Shown here piece after piece: positions 31,397 to 42,842 of a DNA stretch of 64,000 bases. The stretch's first letter is position 1; each line of letters starts with the position of its first letter. This DNA comes from Actinomycetota bacterium (GTDB lineage Bacteria; Actinomycetota; Thermoleophilia; RBG-16-64-13). The notes below the pieces were generated by a model, which saw nothing but the letters and a program-made list of their open reading frames with translations, was not told the DNA's origin and did no database searches. The position numbers were made by a program, and so were the translations under genes. Where the stretch lies: the NCBI GenBank assembly GCA_012514635.1, contig JAAYZX010000006.1, positions 1 through 64,000 on the forward strand, read 5' to 3'.

Positions 31397-32935
31397 TCAA
31401 CCACCGGCGGCCACCGTCCCGTCGAGCAGATCGCGCTCCGATACAAGAACCAGACCGTATCCTAAGTTCTCCATGATACGCAGGAGAATCTCGGCTCCGG
31501 CTACGATCACATCGGCGCGCCCGGGTTGCATGCTTGGAAGCGCAGCTCGATCGGCAGCACTCAGGGCAATCAATCTATCGATTTCTCTCCTGATCTGCTC
31601 ACGGCTGAGCATGGTGTGATGCACGGCATCCGGGTTGTATCGTTGAAGTCCTAAATTGAGCGCCGCCAACGTAGTGGCAGTCCCACCCCCGGCCACAAGT
31701 GTATCCGCTCCCGAGAACACTTCGACCAAAGCCGCCAACACTGAATCCACGTGTTCACGAAGTCGGCGCAGCTGATCCGACGAAGGTGGATCGGTATGTA
31801 GAAAGCGCTCAGTATGACGAACACAACCCAGATTTAGACTATGCGACACCAGATCGTCATCGTTGCCCCATCTCACCAGTTCCGTACTTCCTCCGCCTAC
31901 ATCCACGAATGTGATATCCCCGGGTACGTCCATGGTGGCACCGAAAAACGCCAGCCTCGCCTCAGTCTCTCCCGTGACTACCCCTGCAACGACACCCAAC
32001 CGTTCACCAAGTCTTTTCACGAATTCCGAACCGTCGACTGCAGTGCGCGTAGCGCTGGTACCCACAATGATCACAACCGACGCGCCAAGCGCACGTGCCT
32101 CTTTCACATACTGCTCAACGGCGGCTTCCGTCCGTGCCATCGCAGCGGCCGTCAAATGGTTGTCGCGGACCAAGCCCTCACCCAGCCGTGTCACCCGCGC
32201 CCGTCGCACCACGGGGATCGGCGACGTCGAATATTCCGGCGACATTAATGCCGTCGTCGTTGCAGTATCCGCCACCAGAAGGCGCACCGAGTTGGTGCCC
32301 ACATCGATGGCGGCCCGGCGCCGCAGGCGCGGGCCGCCCTCTAGACAACGGGCATCGTGGCACCATATATCGCCGTATCGCTCCAGGAGTTGCACCCATT
32401 GCGCCCGCACCGGCTCGGAAGCGTCCAACGTGTTCGCCAGCGCGGCAACCAACGCAGCGGCATAGGCATGAAGACAGGTAGCCGACGTTGCATCGACCGG
32501 CCCCCCTATACCGGCCTCCAGGACGGCTCCGTCATCGCAATGAGGGCCGGCGGGCGCGAGCCGTCGCCGCTCGGCCCTATACCACTCGCGCAGCCATTCC
32601 AGCGCACCGGACAGCTCCACATCTTGTGCCGCCTCTGTGCGCAGTCGCCCTACCCCACCGGCGGCCTCCAGCTCCGCAGCCGCACTCTTGGCCGAAGGAC
32701 ACGTTAGGTAGAAGGTGGTGGGGAAAGGCTCGCCATCCTCCAAGTAGGGCCGGGTCCGCACCACGGCCGGCGCCCCATGAGGACACCACACTGCGATATC
32801 GGCCACGCCCCGCGCGGGGCGCCCCAGCTGGTGCTGAATAATATTTGCTACATCGTCGCCGGCAGGAGCACCGGAACCACCGCCATTGCCCCCACCGTTC
32901 CCTCTGCCTACTCCCGACCGATACTCCCGACTCAT
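31397..32935 (-). CDS. DUF501 domain fused to Ppx/GppA exopolyphosphatase
   Basis: N-term NIIQHQLGRPARGVADIAVWCPHGAPAVVRTRPYLEDGEPFPTTFYLTCP; C-term AAIDVGTNSVRLLV...FVDVGGGSTEL. Confidence 0.85.
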   Translation of the reverse strand: MSREYRSGVGRGNGGGNGGGSGAPAGDDVANIIQHQLGRPARGVADIAVWCPHGAPAVVRTRPYLEDGEPFPTTFYLTCPSAKSAAAELEAAGGVGRLRTEAAQDVELSGALEWLREWYRAERRRLAPAGPHCDDGAVLEAGIGGPVDATSATCLHAYAAALVAALANTLDASEPVRAQWVQLLERYGDIWCHDARCLEGGPRLRRRAAIDVGTNSVRLLVADTATTTALMSPEYSTSPIPVVRRARVTRLGEGLVRDNHLTAAAMARTEAAVEQYVKEARALGASVVIIVGTSATRTAVDGSEFVKRLGERLGVVAGVVTGETEARLAFFGATMDVPGDITFVDVGGGSTELVRWGNDDDLVSHSLNLGCVRHTERFLHTDPPSSDQLRRLREHVDSVLAALVEVFSGADTLVAGGGTATTLAALNLGLQRYNPDAVHHTMLSREQIRREIDRLIALSAADRAALPSMQPGRADVIVAGAEILLRIMENLGYGLVLVSERDLLDGTVAAGG

Positions 32936-33450
32936 TCCACCGTCCGCGCGAATACACCCCGAATACTATTGACGATCCGCTCCAATAGACCCTGCGGTTC
33001 TTCAGTTGCATCAGGCCGGTCGCCCTCAACCGCCGAGGAGGATGACTGTAAGTGGTCGCCTCCCTGCACAATGAACATCTCCTCACCCGGCCGCACGTAT
33101 CCCAGGTTTTCCCGCGCTTTCACCTCCATGCGACTGGGAGAGGCGAGGCTATCCACTTCCGCACGGGCCGCCTCCACATCCTCTCTGGCTGCCGCCAGCG
33201 CTTCCGCCTTCTGAGTCCAAGTCGCTTTGGCGTGCATGAGATCGAAGACAGGCTCCCGATTGACTGCTACAGCCGCAGCTACCAGTAGCAACAGCATCAC
33301 AAGATACACAACGCGACGCGTGCGCGGGCGCCGGTCGGTCGGAGTCGACCGCGAAGAGCCGGAGCGCGATGTCGCCTTAGAAGCCCGTTTCGAGGGCACA
33401 CTTGTCGGCCTACCTGTCGGTCTTTGAGCCATATTGCCTTTGTTCGTCAC
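32932..33450 (-). CDS. FtsB/DivIC-family septum formation initiator
   Basis: Single TM plus coiled coil, ENLGYVRPGEEMFIV. Confidence 0.8.
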   Translation of the reverse strand: MTNKGNMAQRPTGRPTSVPSKRASKATSRSGSSRSTPTDRRPRTRRVVYLVMLLLLVAAAVAVNREPVFDLMHAKATWTQKAEALAAAREDVEAARAEVDSLASPSRMEVKARENLGYVRPGEEMFIVQGGDHLQSSSSAVEGDRPDATEEPQGLLERIVNSIRGVFARTVE

Positions 33451-33473
33451 TACAGGGAGCGCCTCCTGCCGGA

Positions 33474-34919
33474 TCAGGCGCGCTCGACCTTGATGAGGTT
33501 GGTGGTGCCCGGAGAATTCACCCGCGCGCCACAGGTCACAACCAAGACATCACCCGAAACCGCCACGCCTTGCGCCATAGCCGCCTCCACCGCCAGGCCG
33601 ATGGTTCCATCGGTGTCTTCCGCTTGGTGAACGAAGGCGGGCGTCACACCGTACGTAAGGGCCAGATGCCGCCAGACATCGCGACTGGGGGTGGCGGCCA
33701 GCACGTGGATCCAAGGACGATACCTGGCCACCTGACGCGCCGTAGCACCGGTCTGAGTGGGGCTAACTATGGCCGCCGCCTCCAGGCCGGCGGCCAGCTC
33801 GCACGCCGCACGAGCAATCGCCTGCGATACCGCCGCCGGAGAGCCCGTGCCGCCCTCACGCACCGGCAGGTTCTGCCCCTTCCACGCGGCCAGTCCTTCG
33901 GGGCGATCCTTTTCGGCCGCTTCTACGATGCGATTCATGGTAGTAACCGATTGCACAGGATAGGAACCGCTCGCCGTCTCCCCGGACAGCATCACTGCCG
34001 AAGTTCCATCCCATACCGCGTTGGCCACATCTGAGGCCTCCGCCCGCGTGGGGACAGGGTTGCTGACCATGCTCTCCAACATCTGAGTTGCCGTGATGAC
34101 TTCTTTACCGGCCGCGACCGTCTTACGGATTATCTCCTTTTGACGAGAAGGCACCAGCTCCGGCGGTATCTCCACGCCTAGATCGCCCCGGGCAACCATC
34201 ACGGCGTCGGCCTGCGCGATGATGTCGTCAATATGATCAAGAGCCTCATGCTTCTCGATCTTAGCCACTATCCGCGCCGCCCCACCCAGCTGCGCGAGGT
34301 GATAACGAAGGAGATCGATATCGCCCGCTGAGCGCACAAAAGACAGCCCAACAAAGTCCACCCCGTGCCTAACTCCGAACGCCAAGTCATCCAAATCCTT
34401 GGCTCCCAAGGGGGGCAGATCCAGCGATACGTCGGGCAGATTGATTCCCTTACGATCCGTAACCACACCGCCCTCTTCCACCACACATAACGCGCCTTCC
34501 GGCACCATGGCGGTGACCTGCAGCCGCAATCGGCCATCGTCGATCAGGACGCGTGTCTCGGGTTCCAGGTATCGCGATAGATTGAATAACGATACAGGGA
34601 TACGTGAGGCACTTCCCGGCGTACCATCGTCCGACACCAGTGTTACCTCAGTGCCGGTGACGAGCGACACTCCCCCGGGCGCAAATGTCCCCAGCCGGAT
34701 CTTAGGTCCCGCCAAATCTTGAAGAATGGCTATGGGACGCGATAGACGGGTCTCGGCTCTACGCACCGCTGCGATACGCAGCGCATGCTCTTCCTGCAGG
34801 CCGTGGCTCATGTTGAGCCGCGCCACATCCACGCCGGCAGCGAGCACCTGTTCGATTGCTTCAGCCGAAGGCGTGGCAGGTCCAAGCGTAGCTACGATCT
34901 TGGTGAAGCGCTTTCCCAT
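33474..34919 (-). CDS. pyk: pyruvate kinase
   Basis: TKIVATLGPATPSAEAI, ILQDLAGPKIRLG, MVARGDLGVEIP. Confidence 0.95.
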   Translation of the reverse strand: MGKRFTKIVATLGPATPSAEAIEQVLAAGVDVARLNMSHGLQEEHALRIAAVRRAETRLSRPIAILQDLAGPKIRLGTFAPGGVSLVTGTEVTLVSDDGTPGSASRIPVSLFNLSRYLEPETRVLIDDGRLRLQVTAMVPEGALCVVEEGGVVTDRKGINLPDVSLDLPPLGAKDLDDLAFGVRHGVDFVGLSFVRSAGDIDLLRYHLAQLGGAARIVAKIEKHEALDHIDDIIAQADAVMVARGDLGVEIPPELVPSRQKEIIRKTVAAGKEVITATQMLESMVSNPVPTRAEASDVANAVWDGTSAVMLSGETASGSYPVQSVTTMNRIVEAAEKDRPEGLAAWKGQNLPVREGGTGSPAAVSQAIARAACELAAGLEAAAIVSPTQTGATARQVARYRPWIHVLAATPSRDVWRHLALTYGVTPAFVHQAEDTDGTIGLAVEAAMAQGVAVSGDVLVVTCGARVNSPGTTNLIKVERA

Positions 34920-34961
34920 ACGGCTAGTCTACCGCGTTTGCGAAAGCGGATCCGCATATGG

Positions 34962-35041
34962 GAGGCGGGCCCGCCAGAGTTTGCTCTGGCGGGCCCGCCT
35001 CACCGGCGCTGGGGGCCGGGCTGTGCCCGGCCCCCAGCGCC
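34962..35041. repeat. tandem perfect GC-rich hairpins in the eno-pyk gap
   Basis: GAGGCGGGCCCGCCAGAG-TTTG-CTCTGGCGGGCCCGCCTC (18 bp) then GGCGCTGGGGGCCGGGC-TGT-GCCCGGCCCCCAGCGCC (17 bp). Confidence 0.9.
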
Positions 35042-35078
35042 TATCCATATCGCGTTTCCGGACTTACCGGCTCTGCTA

Positions 35079-36461
<1,383 letters not shown>

Positions 36462-36484
36462 TCAGTGCACAATGCCGTCTGCAC

Positions 36485-37702
36485 TCATATACGCTTGGTT
36501 TCACCGCACGACGCGAGATCGGCCTTGGCACGTTGGTAATACTCTTCCTGTCGATTCAGATCCAAGGATGACCAAACGTGGCCTTCAGCTTCCGCCAACT
36601 CAGCGGCCACTTCCACCCGCACACGGAACTTTTTCGACGCGGTGCGGAGGGCCAGTTCTGGATCCACCTTCAGCTTGCGTGCCACGTTCACTACGGCAAA
36701 CAGGAGGTCCCCTAGTTCCGCTGCTACGCGTTCGTCCCCCATTCCTGGAGCCGGACTTTCCGGGCTCTGCTCAAGCTCCAAGCGTAACTCTTGCAACTCC
36801 TCGTCCACTTTGAGCAAAGGTCCCCGAGCGTCCGGCCAGTCGAAACCCACCTCGGCGGCTCTGCTCTGTAGCTTCTGGGCCAGTAGAGGGGAGGACAAGG
36901 CCTCGGGCACCTCGTGGAATATCCCCTCCCGACCCTCGGTGTGGCGCTTGATCTGGTCCCAGTTTCGCCTCACGTCATCCGCCGTGGGGGCGTCGATATC
37001 AGCAAAAACATGAGGGTGACGGCGCACAAGCTTGTCACGGATGCCGGCGGCCACTTCGCCTAGATCGTAGCGCTGCTCCTCCTGCGCCACCACTGCAAGG
37101 AAATACACCTGGAACAAGAGGTCGCCGAGCTCACCCATGACATCCGTATCGGCCGTAGATTCAGAGCCGCCTTCGGCCTCCTGATATTGGTTGACTGCGT
37201 CTACCAACTCATACGTTTCCTCGAGCGTATAACGCACAATACTTGCCTGCGTTTGCGCTCTATCCCAAGGACACTCCGCGCGCAGAACGGCCATGAGATC
37301 GTAGAGTAGGGCCAGTTCGTGCACAACCGCTTCCCGCGTGAGATCGATACCGGCCGGCACCAAACCAATATTGTTGCCCTCGTCCGCCCCCAACAGCGCG
37401 GCGGCGGCCCGTGCCCGATTCACATCGCAGAGCACTGGGACCGCACCCGCGGATGCGGATAGTGTCTGCAACGGAACCATCCGGACGGCATCACCTACAG
37501 CAGCTTTCACCGCCGCCAGCGTGGCTTTGGGAAGGTCCCAGGTGGCTACAACAGCAGGCCCTCCCGCCAAATGCTGCAGATATGCAATTGCCGCCCACGG
37601 CACCCCGGTCCCACCCTGCCCACCTACATAGACAACCGTTGATACTCGATCCGGGTGGGGAAGGTCGCTGAACTGCGCCTCAGGCACCAACTCCGAGTAC
37701 AA
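36485..37702 (-). CDS. mazG: MazG-family nucleoside triphosphate pyrophosphohydrolase
   Basis: LMAVLRAECPWDRAQTQASIVRYTLEETYELVDAV. Confidence 0.9.
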   Translation of the reverse strand: MYSELVPEAQFSDLPHPDRVSTVVYVGGQGGTGVPWAAIAYLQHLAGGPAVVATWDLPKATLAAVKAAVGDAVRMVPLQTLSASAGAVPVLCDVNRARAAAALLGADEGNNIGLVPAGIDLTREAVVHELALLYDLMAVLRAECPWDRAQTQASIVRYTLEETYELVDAVNQYQEAEGGSESTADTDVMGELGDLLFQVYFLAVVAQEEQRYDLGEVAAGIRDKLVRRHPHVFADIDAPTADDVRRNWDQIKRHTEGREGIFHEVPEALSSPLLAQKLQSRAAEVGFDWPDARGPLLKVDEELQELRLELEQSPESPAPGMGDERVAAELGDLLFAVVNVARKLKVDPELALRTASKKFRVRVEVAAELAEAEGHVWSSLDLNRQEEYYQRAKADLASCGETKRI

Positions 37703-37709
37703 GTCCCAT

Positions 37710-38813
37710 CTATTCCTTGGTGGTGGAGGTAGTCTCGGGATCAGTTACGAGGGTCGTAACCGTGGTGGTGGTCACCAGTTCAAACCCCGGCTTGTACTGT
37801 ACCCCGAGTTCTTCTTTGGTTTTAACCAGCCAAGCATCCCACATCTTTTTCTGCTCCTGCTGCAGGACTATCTCAGTTATATGATCCTCCACCTCATCCA
37901 GCGTCACCACTTGAGAATCTGTAATATCGGTCACTTGAATCAAATGGTATCCGAACTGCGTCTTGATCGGCTCGGAGATGTCGAACTTCTTGAGGGTGAA
38001 GGTGGCCTCTTCAAACTCGGCGACCATGGTGCCTTTCTGCACTTCACCCAGATCGCCTCCCAGGTCTTTGGAGCCCGGGTCATCCGAATGCTGCTTGGCC
38101 TTTTCAGCGAAGTCCGCCCCTTCCACAATCTCCTTACGCACCTTTTCGGCCAATGAGAGCGCAGTGGCCCAATCGGCATCCGTGGCTACGCCACCAGAAT
38201 CATCAGCGTTCTTGGGCATGAAGAGAATGTGTCGTGTCAAACGGGACTCAGGAACAGTGAAATCTTCCTGGTGTTCGTGATAATAATTCTCTACCTGTTC
38301 AGGGGTCACGACGGCTTCTTCGGTGACCGCATCAAAAACCTTCCGCGTCAACTCCTGTTCCCGAAGCGCTTTCTTCAGTGAATCCAGCGTCAAGTTCTGA
38401 TCTTTCAGAGCCGTCTCAAAAGCAGCATCATCGTCCATGTACATCTGCTTGATGCCGTCGATCTGAGATTGGATCTCATCATCGGTCACTGTTATGTCCA
38501 TCTTAGCCGCACTCTGCGCCACAACATCCACTTCCACCATGTAGTTGAGCACCATAGTCTGGAACTCTTTGTACATGGCTTCGTCACCATCCTTGGTGGG
38601 CACCTGGCCTCCGTACTGCTTCTCAATCTCGGCCATACGGGTGTCAAACTGAGCCTGCGTAATGATGTTCTGGCCGATCATGGCCACGGCGTCTTTAGGG
38701 AGTTCGCCGGCCTTGGTGCATCCTGCCAACCCTGCCACAAGAACGCCAAACAATAGAAAAGTAATGAGAATGCCGGGCACAGCGCGCTTTCTGGTCACAC
38801 TAACCTCGCTCAA
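37710..38813 (-). CDS. SurA/PrsA-like peptidylprolyl isomerase lipoprotein
   Basis: Lipobox GLAGCTK; SDDPGSKDLGGDLGEVQKGTMVAEFEEA parvulin motif. Confidence 0.9.
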   Translation of the reverse strand: MSEVSVTRKRAVPGILITFLLFGVLVAGLAGCTKAGELPKDAVAMIGQNIITQAQFDTRMAEIEKQYGGQVPTKDGDEAMYKEFQTMVLNYMVEVDVVAQSAAKMDITVTDDEIQSQIDGIKQMYMDDDAAFETALKDQNLTLDSLKKALREQELTRKVFDAVTEEAVVTPEQVENYYHEHQEDFTVPESRLTRHILFMPKNADDSGGVATDADWATALSLAEKVRKEIVEGADFAEKAKQHSDDPGSKDLGGDLGEVQKGTMVAEFEEATFTLKKFDISEPIKTQFGYHLIQVTDITDSQVVTLDEVEDHITEIVLQQEQKKMWDAWLVKTKEELGVQYKPGFELVTTTTVTTLVTDPETTSTTKE

Positions 38814-38828
38814 CGTAGGGAGTAACGC

Positions 38829-41800
38829 TTACGTCGCCTCGGAAGGGGCCTGCCCCAGATACCGTCCATCTTGAGGACCGCCGGGCAAGACGCTGAGTAT
38901 ATCATTGACAACCAACTCAACCAGCTTCCGTGGCCCCCAATCTTCGCCGCGGTGAGTGTAAGTGAGCATCCCCGAAGTCGAGACATACGAATACAGACGA
39001 TCGCCGACCCGCACCTGTTCCCGTGACACACGAAGCAGTTCCTGGACTTCTTTCGATGGATGAAAACCACTCACCGTGATCTTGTTTCCCCTTACTGCCA
39101 ACCCGTCGACCGCCGCCTGTTGGAGCCCCAGCCGCACTTCCCCCAGAAATATAAGGTTGTCCACCGGCTCTGGTACCAATCCAAACCGATCCTGCAATTC
39201 GTCCCGCAGTTCGCCCAGCTCATGAAGGTTTTCCGCCCCTGCTACCCGCCGGTGCAGATCCACCTTGGCGGCCTCGTAGCCGATGAAATCGGAGGGAACG
39301 TAGGCGCTGATACCCATATCGATACGCGGGACCTTCTCCACCACATGCTCTTTACCCTGCAACATTTCCACAGTCTCACGCAGCATGGAGAGATACATCT
39401 CAAAACCCACCGCAGCGATATGGCCCGACTGCTCATCTCCCAACAGATTGCCGGCACCGCGGATTTCCAGGTCGCGCAGGGCGATCTTGAACCCTGAACC
39501 CAGCTCAGTGTAATCGGAGAGAGTGGACAGGCGGGCGACGGCCTCACCCGTCAGCTGCGCCTCGTCGGGGTGGAAGAGAAAAGCGTGGGCCACACGGCTG
39601 GAGCGCCCGATGCGTCCCCGGATCTGATAGAGCTGCGCCAAACCCAACAGATCCGCCCGCTCCACGATCAGCGTATTGACATTGGGCATGTCCAGACCGC
39701 TCTCGATGATGGTGGTGGTTACCAGGACATCAACGTTGCCCCGCAGAAACTCGAGCATGGCACCCTCCAGTACCTGCTCTTTCATCCGGCCGTGCGCCAC
39801 CCCGAAGCGGATGTGCGGCATCAGTTCGGCCAGTTGCGCGGCCGCCCGCTTAATGGTTTCCACGCGGTTGTGCAGATAGAACACCTGGCCGCCACGCTTC
39901 ACCTCATGATCTATGGCCCGCTTGACTATCTCGGAATCGTACATGCCCACGTAGGTTTGAATGGGATGGCGGTCGCGGGGCGGGGTCTCTATCACCGTGA
40001 TGTCGCGCACCCCTGCCAACGACATCTGCAGCGTCCGCGGAATGGGTGTGGCCGACAGCGTAAGCACGTCCACCTTCAGCTTGAGCCGCCTAAGCGTCTC
40101 TTTCTGCGCCACGCCGAAACGCTGTTCCTCGTCCACTATCACCAGACCCAAGTTCTTGGGCTTCACGTCCTGCGACAGCAGTCGATGCGTACCGATCACC
40201 ACATCCAGGCGCCCGGCCTCGAATTCCTTCAGCACCTTCTTCTGCTCAGCGGAACTCCGAAAGCGCGACAGCATGTCCACCTCAACCGGGAAGTCGGCAA
40301 AGCGCTCGCGAAACGTACCGTAGTGCTGCTGCGCCAGAATGGTGGTAGGAACCAGCATCATTACCTGCCGCCCGTCCATAACGGCCTTGAAAGCGGCGCG
40401 AAGCGCCACCTCCGTCTTGCCGTAACCCACATCGCCGCAGATCAGGCGATCCATGGGGTGAGCGGACTCCATGTCATCTTTGACGACGTCAATAGCCGTC
40501 AACTGATCGGGAGTTTCCTGATAGGGAAATGCACTTTCGAAACGGCGTTGCCAGTCACCATCCTCAGCGAAGACATAGCCTACCGCCGTCTGCCGAAGTG
40601 CATAGAGATGCAGCAACTCTCCCGCCAATTCGCGTACGGCTCGGCGGGCGCGGTTCTTCAGCTGATCCCAGGCCTTGCCCCCCAGCTTCGACAGTGTCGG
40701 AGCCGCACCCGTGGCTCCCACATAGCGGCTGACTTTGCCGATCTGGTCGTGGGGAATGTACAGCATGTCCTGATCGCGGAAGGCCAGATCCAGATAATCG
40801 CGGGTGATACCTGCCACCGTACGCGTGGAGATACCTTCGAACCGCCCGACTCCGTGATCTTCGTGGACGATATGGTCACCTCGGCGCAGATCGCGGAACG
40901 ACGACAACTCCGCACCCACTACCAGACGTCGCTCGGCGGTGGCCTTGCGGCGTTTGGGAAAAATCTGGTTGTCGGTAAGGAGGGCCAGCTTGAGATCCGG
41001 CAGCAGAAAGTGGCGCCGCAGGGCCACCGGCATGTACGTCAGCCCCGGTTTTTCCGATATCTCCAGGCCCTCGCCCAGCCTGCCCCCGGCCCGCACCAGG
41101 ATATATTCGGCCCGCTCAGCCTCCGCACGCAACTCAAAGGCTACAGCCACTCTAAAGCCATCGGCCACCAAGCGGCGTACGGCTTCCTCGGCTTCGGGCA
41201 AATTGGTGACGGGAAGATCGCCCGTCGTGCCGCGCAGAGTGAAGGGCGCCTCGCCTCCGCCCTGCAGCAATGTCCTGCTGTGATCGACCAACGCCTCCCG
41301 CACCCCGTCCCACGTCAGGTACAGGGCCCGTCGCGGATCGTCGGTGTCGTACACATCGTCCAGACCGGCCGTGAAGGCGGCCGCCGCCACACCGGACCGT
41401 TGTGGCTCCGCAATGATCAGATGCGTCCCCTGAGGAAGCAGTGACGGCAGCCCCCGCGGCTCTGCCTCCGCATCCTCTTGGGCCGCCCATATGTCCACCT
41501 CATTACGCGATCCCAAAGAGCGCTGAGTGTAGACGGAGAAACTGCGTATGCTCTCGATCTCGTCGCCCCAGAATTCTACACGAACCGGTGTGGCTTCCGT
41601 GCTGGGAAAGATATCGATAAGACCTCCGCGCACCGCAAAATCACCCGGATCCTCAACCTGATCCTCACGCTTATACCCCAGCTCAACCAGGGCATACAGC
41701 AGACTTTCAATGTCACGTGTCGATCCGGTCTCCAGACTGAAAGGGGTCCCGGCTCCAGGGCGCGCGGCCTCAAGCAAAGCGGGGGTCCCCGCAACCACTA

Positions 41801-42173
41801 CCGGTACACAACCCGCTTGAACACCGTTGCCGAAGACACGGCCCAGGGCTGCTAGAGTCCGCGCCCGCCTACCTACCACCCGCGGCGCCACCTCCGCCTG
41901 TGGTCCGTACCAAACATCGCGAGACGGCAGACGCAGAATCGATCTTTTGGGCAGATACAGAGACAATTCACGGGCCAGATCCTCGGCCCCCTGCTCCGAC
42001 GGCGTCACCACCAGCACCGATTTCCCCCGGTAGGCCGAATCGGCCAAGAGTCCGGCAATCAGAAATGGGTGAAGGAAACTGGGCGAGGAAAGCACTCCGC
42101 GACCCGCCCGTGACTGTTCCACAAGCTCCCGGAAAGCCTCCAGCTCATCCAGCAAATCAGTCAGCCAAGGCAT
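38829..42173 (-). CDS. mfd: transcription-repair coupling factor
   Basis: DRLICGDVGYGKTEVALRAAFKA, GVRDITVIETPPRDR. Confidence 0.95.
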   Translation of the reverse strand: MPWLTDLLDELEAFRELVEQSRAGRGVLSSPSFLHPFLIAGLLADSAYRGKSVLVVTPSEQGAEDLARELSLYLPKRSILRLPSRDVWYGPQAEVAPRVVGRRARTLAALGRVFGNGVQAGCVPVVVAGTPALLEAARPGAGTPFSLETGSTRDIESLLYALVELGYKREDQVEDPGDFAVRGGLIDIFPSTEATPVRVEFWGDEIESIRSFSVYTQRSLGSRNEVDIWAAQEDAEAEPRGLPSLLPQGTHLIIAEPQRSGVAAAAFTAGLDDVYDTDDPRRALYLTWDGVREALVDHSRTLLQGGGEAPFTLRGTTGDLPVTNLPEAEEAVRRLVADGFRVAVAFELRAEAERAEYILVRAGGRLGEGLEISEKPGLTYMPVALRRHFLLPDLKLALLTDNQIFPKRRKATAERRLVVGAELSSFRDLRRGDHIVHEDHGVGRFEGISTRTVAGITRDYLDLAFRDQDMLYIPHDQIGKVSRYVGATGAAPTLSKLGGKAWDQLKNRARRAVRELAGELLHLYALRQTAVGYVFAEDGDWQRRFESAFPYQETPDQLTAIDVVKDDMESAHPMDRLICGDVGYGKTEVALRAAFKAVMDGRQVMMLVPTTILAQQHYGTFRERFADFPVEVDMLSRFRSSAEQKKVLKEFEAGRLDVVIGTHRLLSQDVKPKNLGLVIVDEEQRFGVAQKETLRRLKLKVDVLTLSATPIPRTLQMSLAGVRDITVIETPPRDRHPIQTYVGMYDSEIVKRAIDHEVKRGGQVFYLHNRVETIKRAAAQLAELMPHIRFGVAHGRMKEQVLEGAMLEFLRGNVDVLVTTTIIESGLDMPNVNTLIVERADLLGLAQLYQIRGRIGRSSRVAHAFLFHPDEAQLTGEAVARLSTLSDYTELGSGFKIALRDLEIRGAGNLLGDEQSGHIAAVGFEMYLSMLRETVEMLQGKEHVVEKVPRIDMGISAYVPSDFIGYEAAKVDLHRRVAGAENLHELGELRDELQDRFGLVPEPVDNLIFLGEVRLGLQQAAVDGLAVRGNKITVSGFHPSKEVQELLRVSREQVRVGDRLYSYVSTSGMLTYTHRGEDWGPRKLVELVVNDILSVLPGGPQDGRYLGQAPSEAT

Positions 42174-42174
42174 G

Positions 42175-42780
42175 TCACGATGAAGGGTTGGAGGTTGCCG
42201 ATGAGGGCGACCCGTTGATTGACAGAGAGACGCCGTCGCCGGCGAGATCCATGATCCACTGCTCGGTCAGATCCGCCGCACCGTTCACCGCCGCCTCCAC
42301 CAGGTTCGACGGCTCGGTGAAGGGGCTGAGAACAAAATCTGCCAGATCCATAGCGGGATGAGGCGGTCGCCCTACTCCCACCCTCACCCTCCAGAACTCT
42401 CGCGAACCCAGGGCCTTCTCCAGACTGCGCAGCCCGTTATGCCCTCCAAGCCCTCCACCCTGCTTGAGCCGAATGGTACCGAAAGGAAGTTCCACCTCGT
42501 CATGGATGGCTATGATGTCGTCCACAGCGATCTTGTGGAATCGAGCGGCTTTGGCCACGGAGTTTCCCGACAGGTTCATATAAGTCTGCGGAAGAAGCAG
42601 CATTACAGGGACCCCCTCCAGCCTGCCTTCCGCCGTGAGACCGGAGAACCTGTTGCGCAATGGCCCCCAACCATGCCGACGGGTCAGCTCTTCAGCCACC
42701 ATGAACCCAACACTGTGCCTGTGAGTACGGTATCGAGCCCCGGGATTACCCAAGGCTGCAATTAGCCGGAGACGATTCAT
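42175..42780 (-). CDS. pth: peptidyl-tRNA hydrolase
   Basis: AALGNPGARYRTHRHSVGFMV, QTYMNLSG, HDEVELPFG. Confidence 0.95.
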   Translation of the reverse strand: MNRLRLIAALGNPGARYRTHRHSVGFMVAEELTRRHGWGPLRNRFSGLTAEGRLEGVPVMLLLPQTYMNLSGNSVAKAARFHKIAVDDIIAIHDEVELPFGTIRLKQGGGLGGHNGLRSLEKALGSREFWRVRVGVGRPPHPAMDLADFVLSPFTEPSNLVEAAVNGAADLTEQWIMDLAGDGVSLSINGSPSSATSNPSS

Positions 42781-42842
42781 ATGTTCTCGTAAACCTGGCG
42801 TCTCGTTAGCGAAAGCGCCGTGCGCGACGGCCGTCTCATCGT

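Noticed and set aside
39570-41444. 624-aa + strand ORF opposite mfd
   Set aside because: Codon-mirror ORF over a highly conserved gene; composition not protein-like
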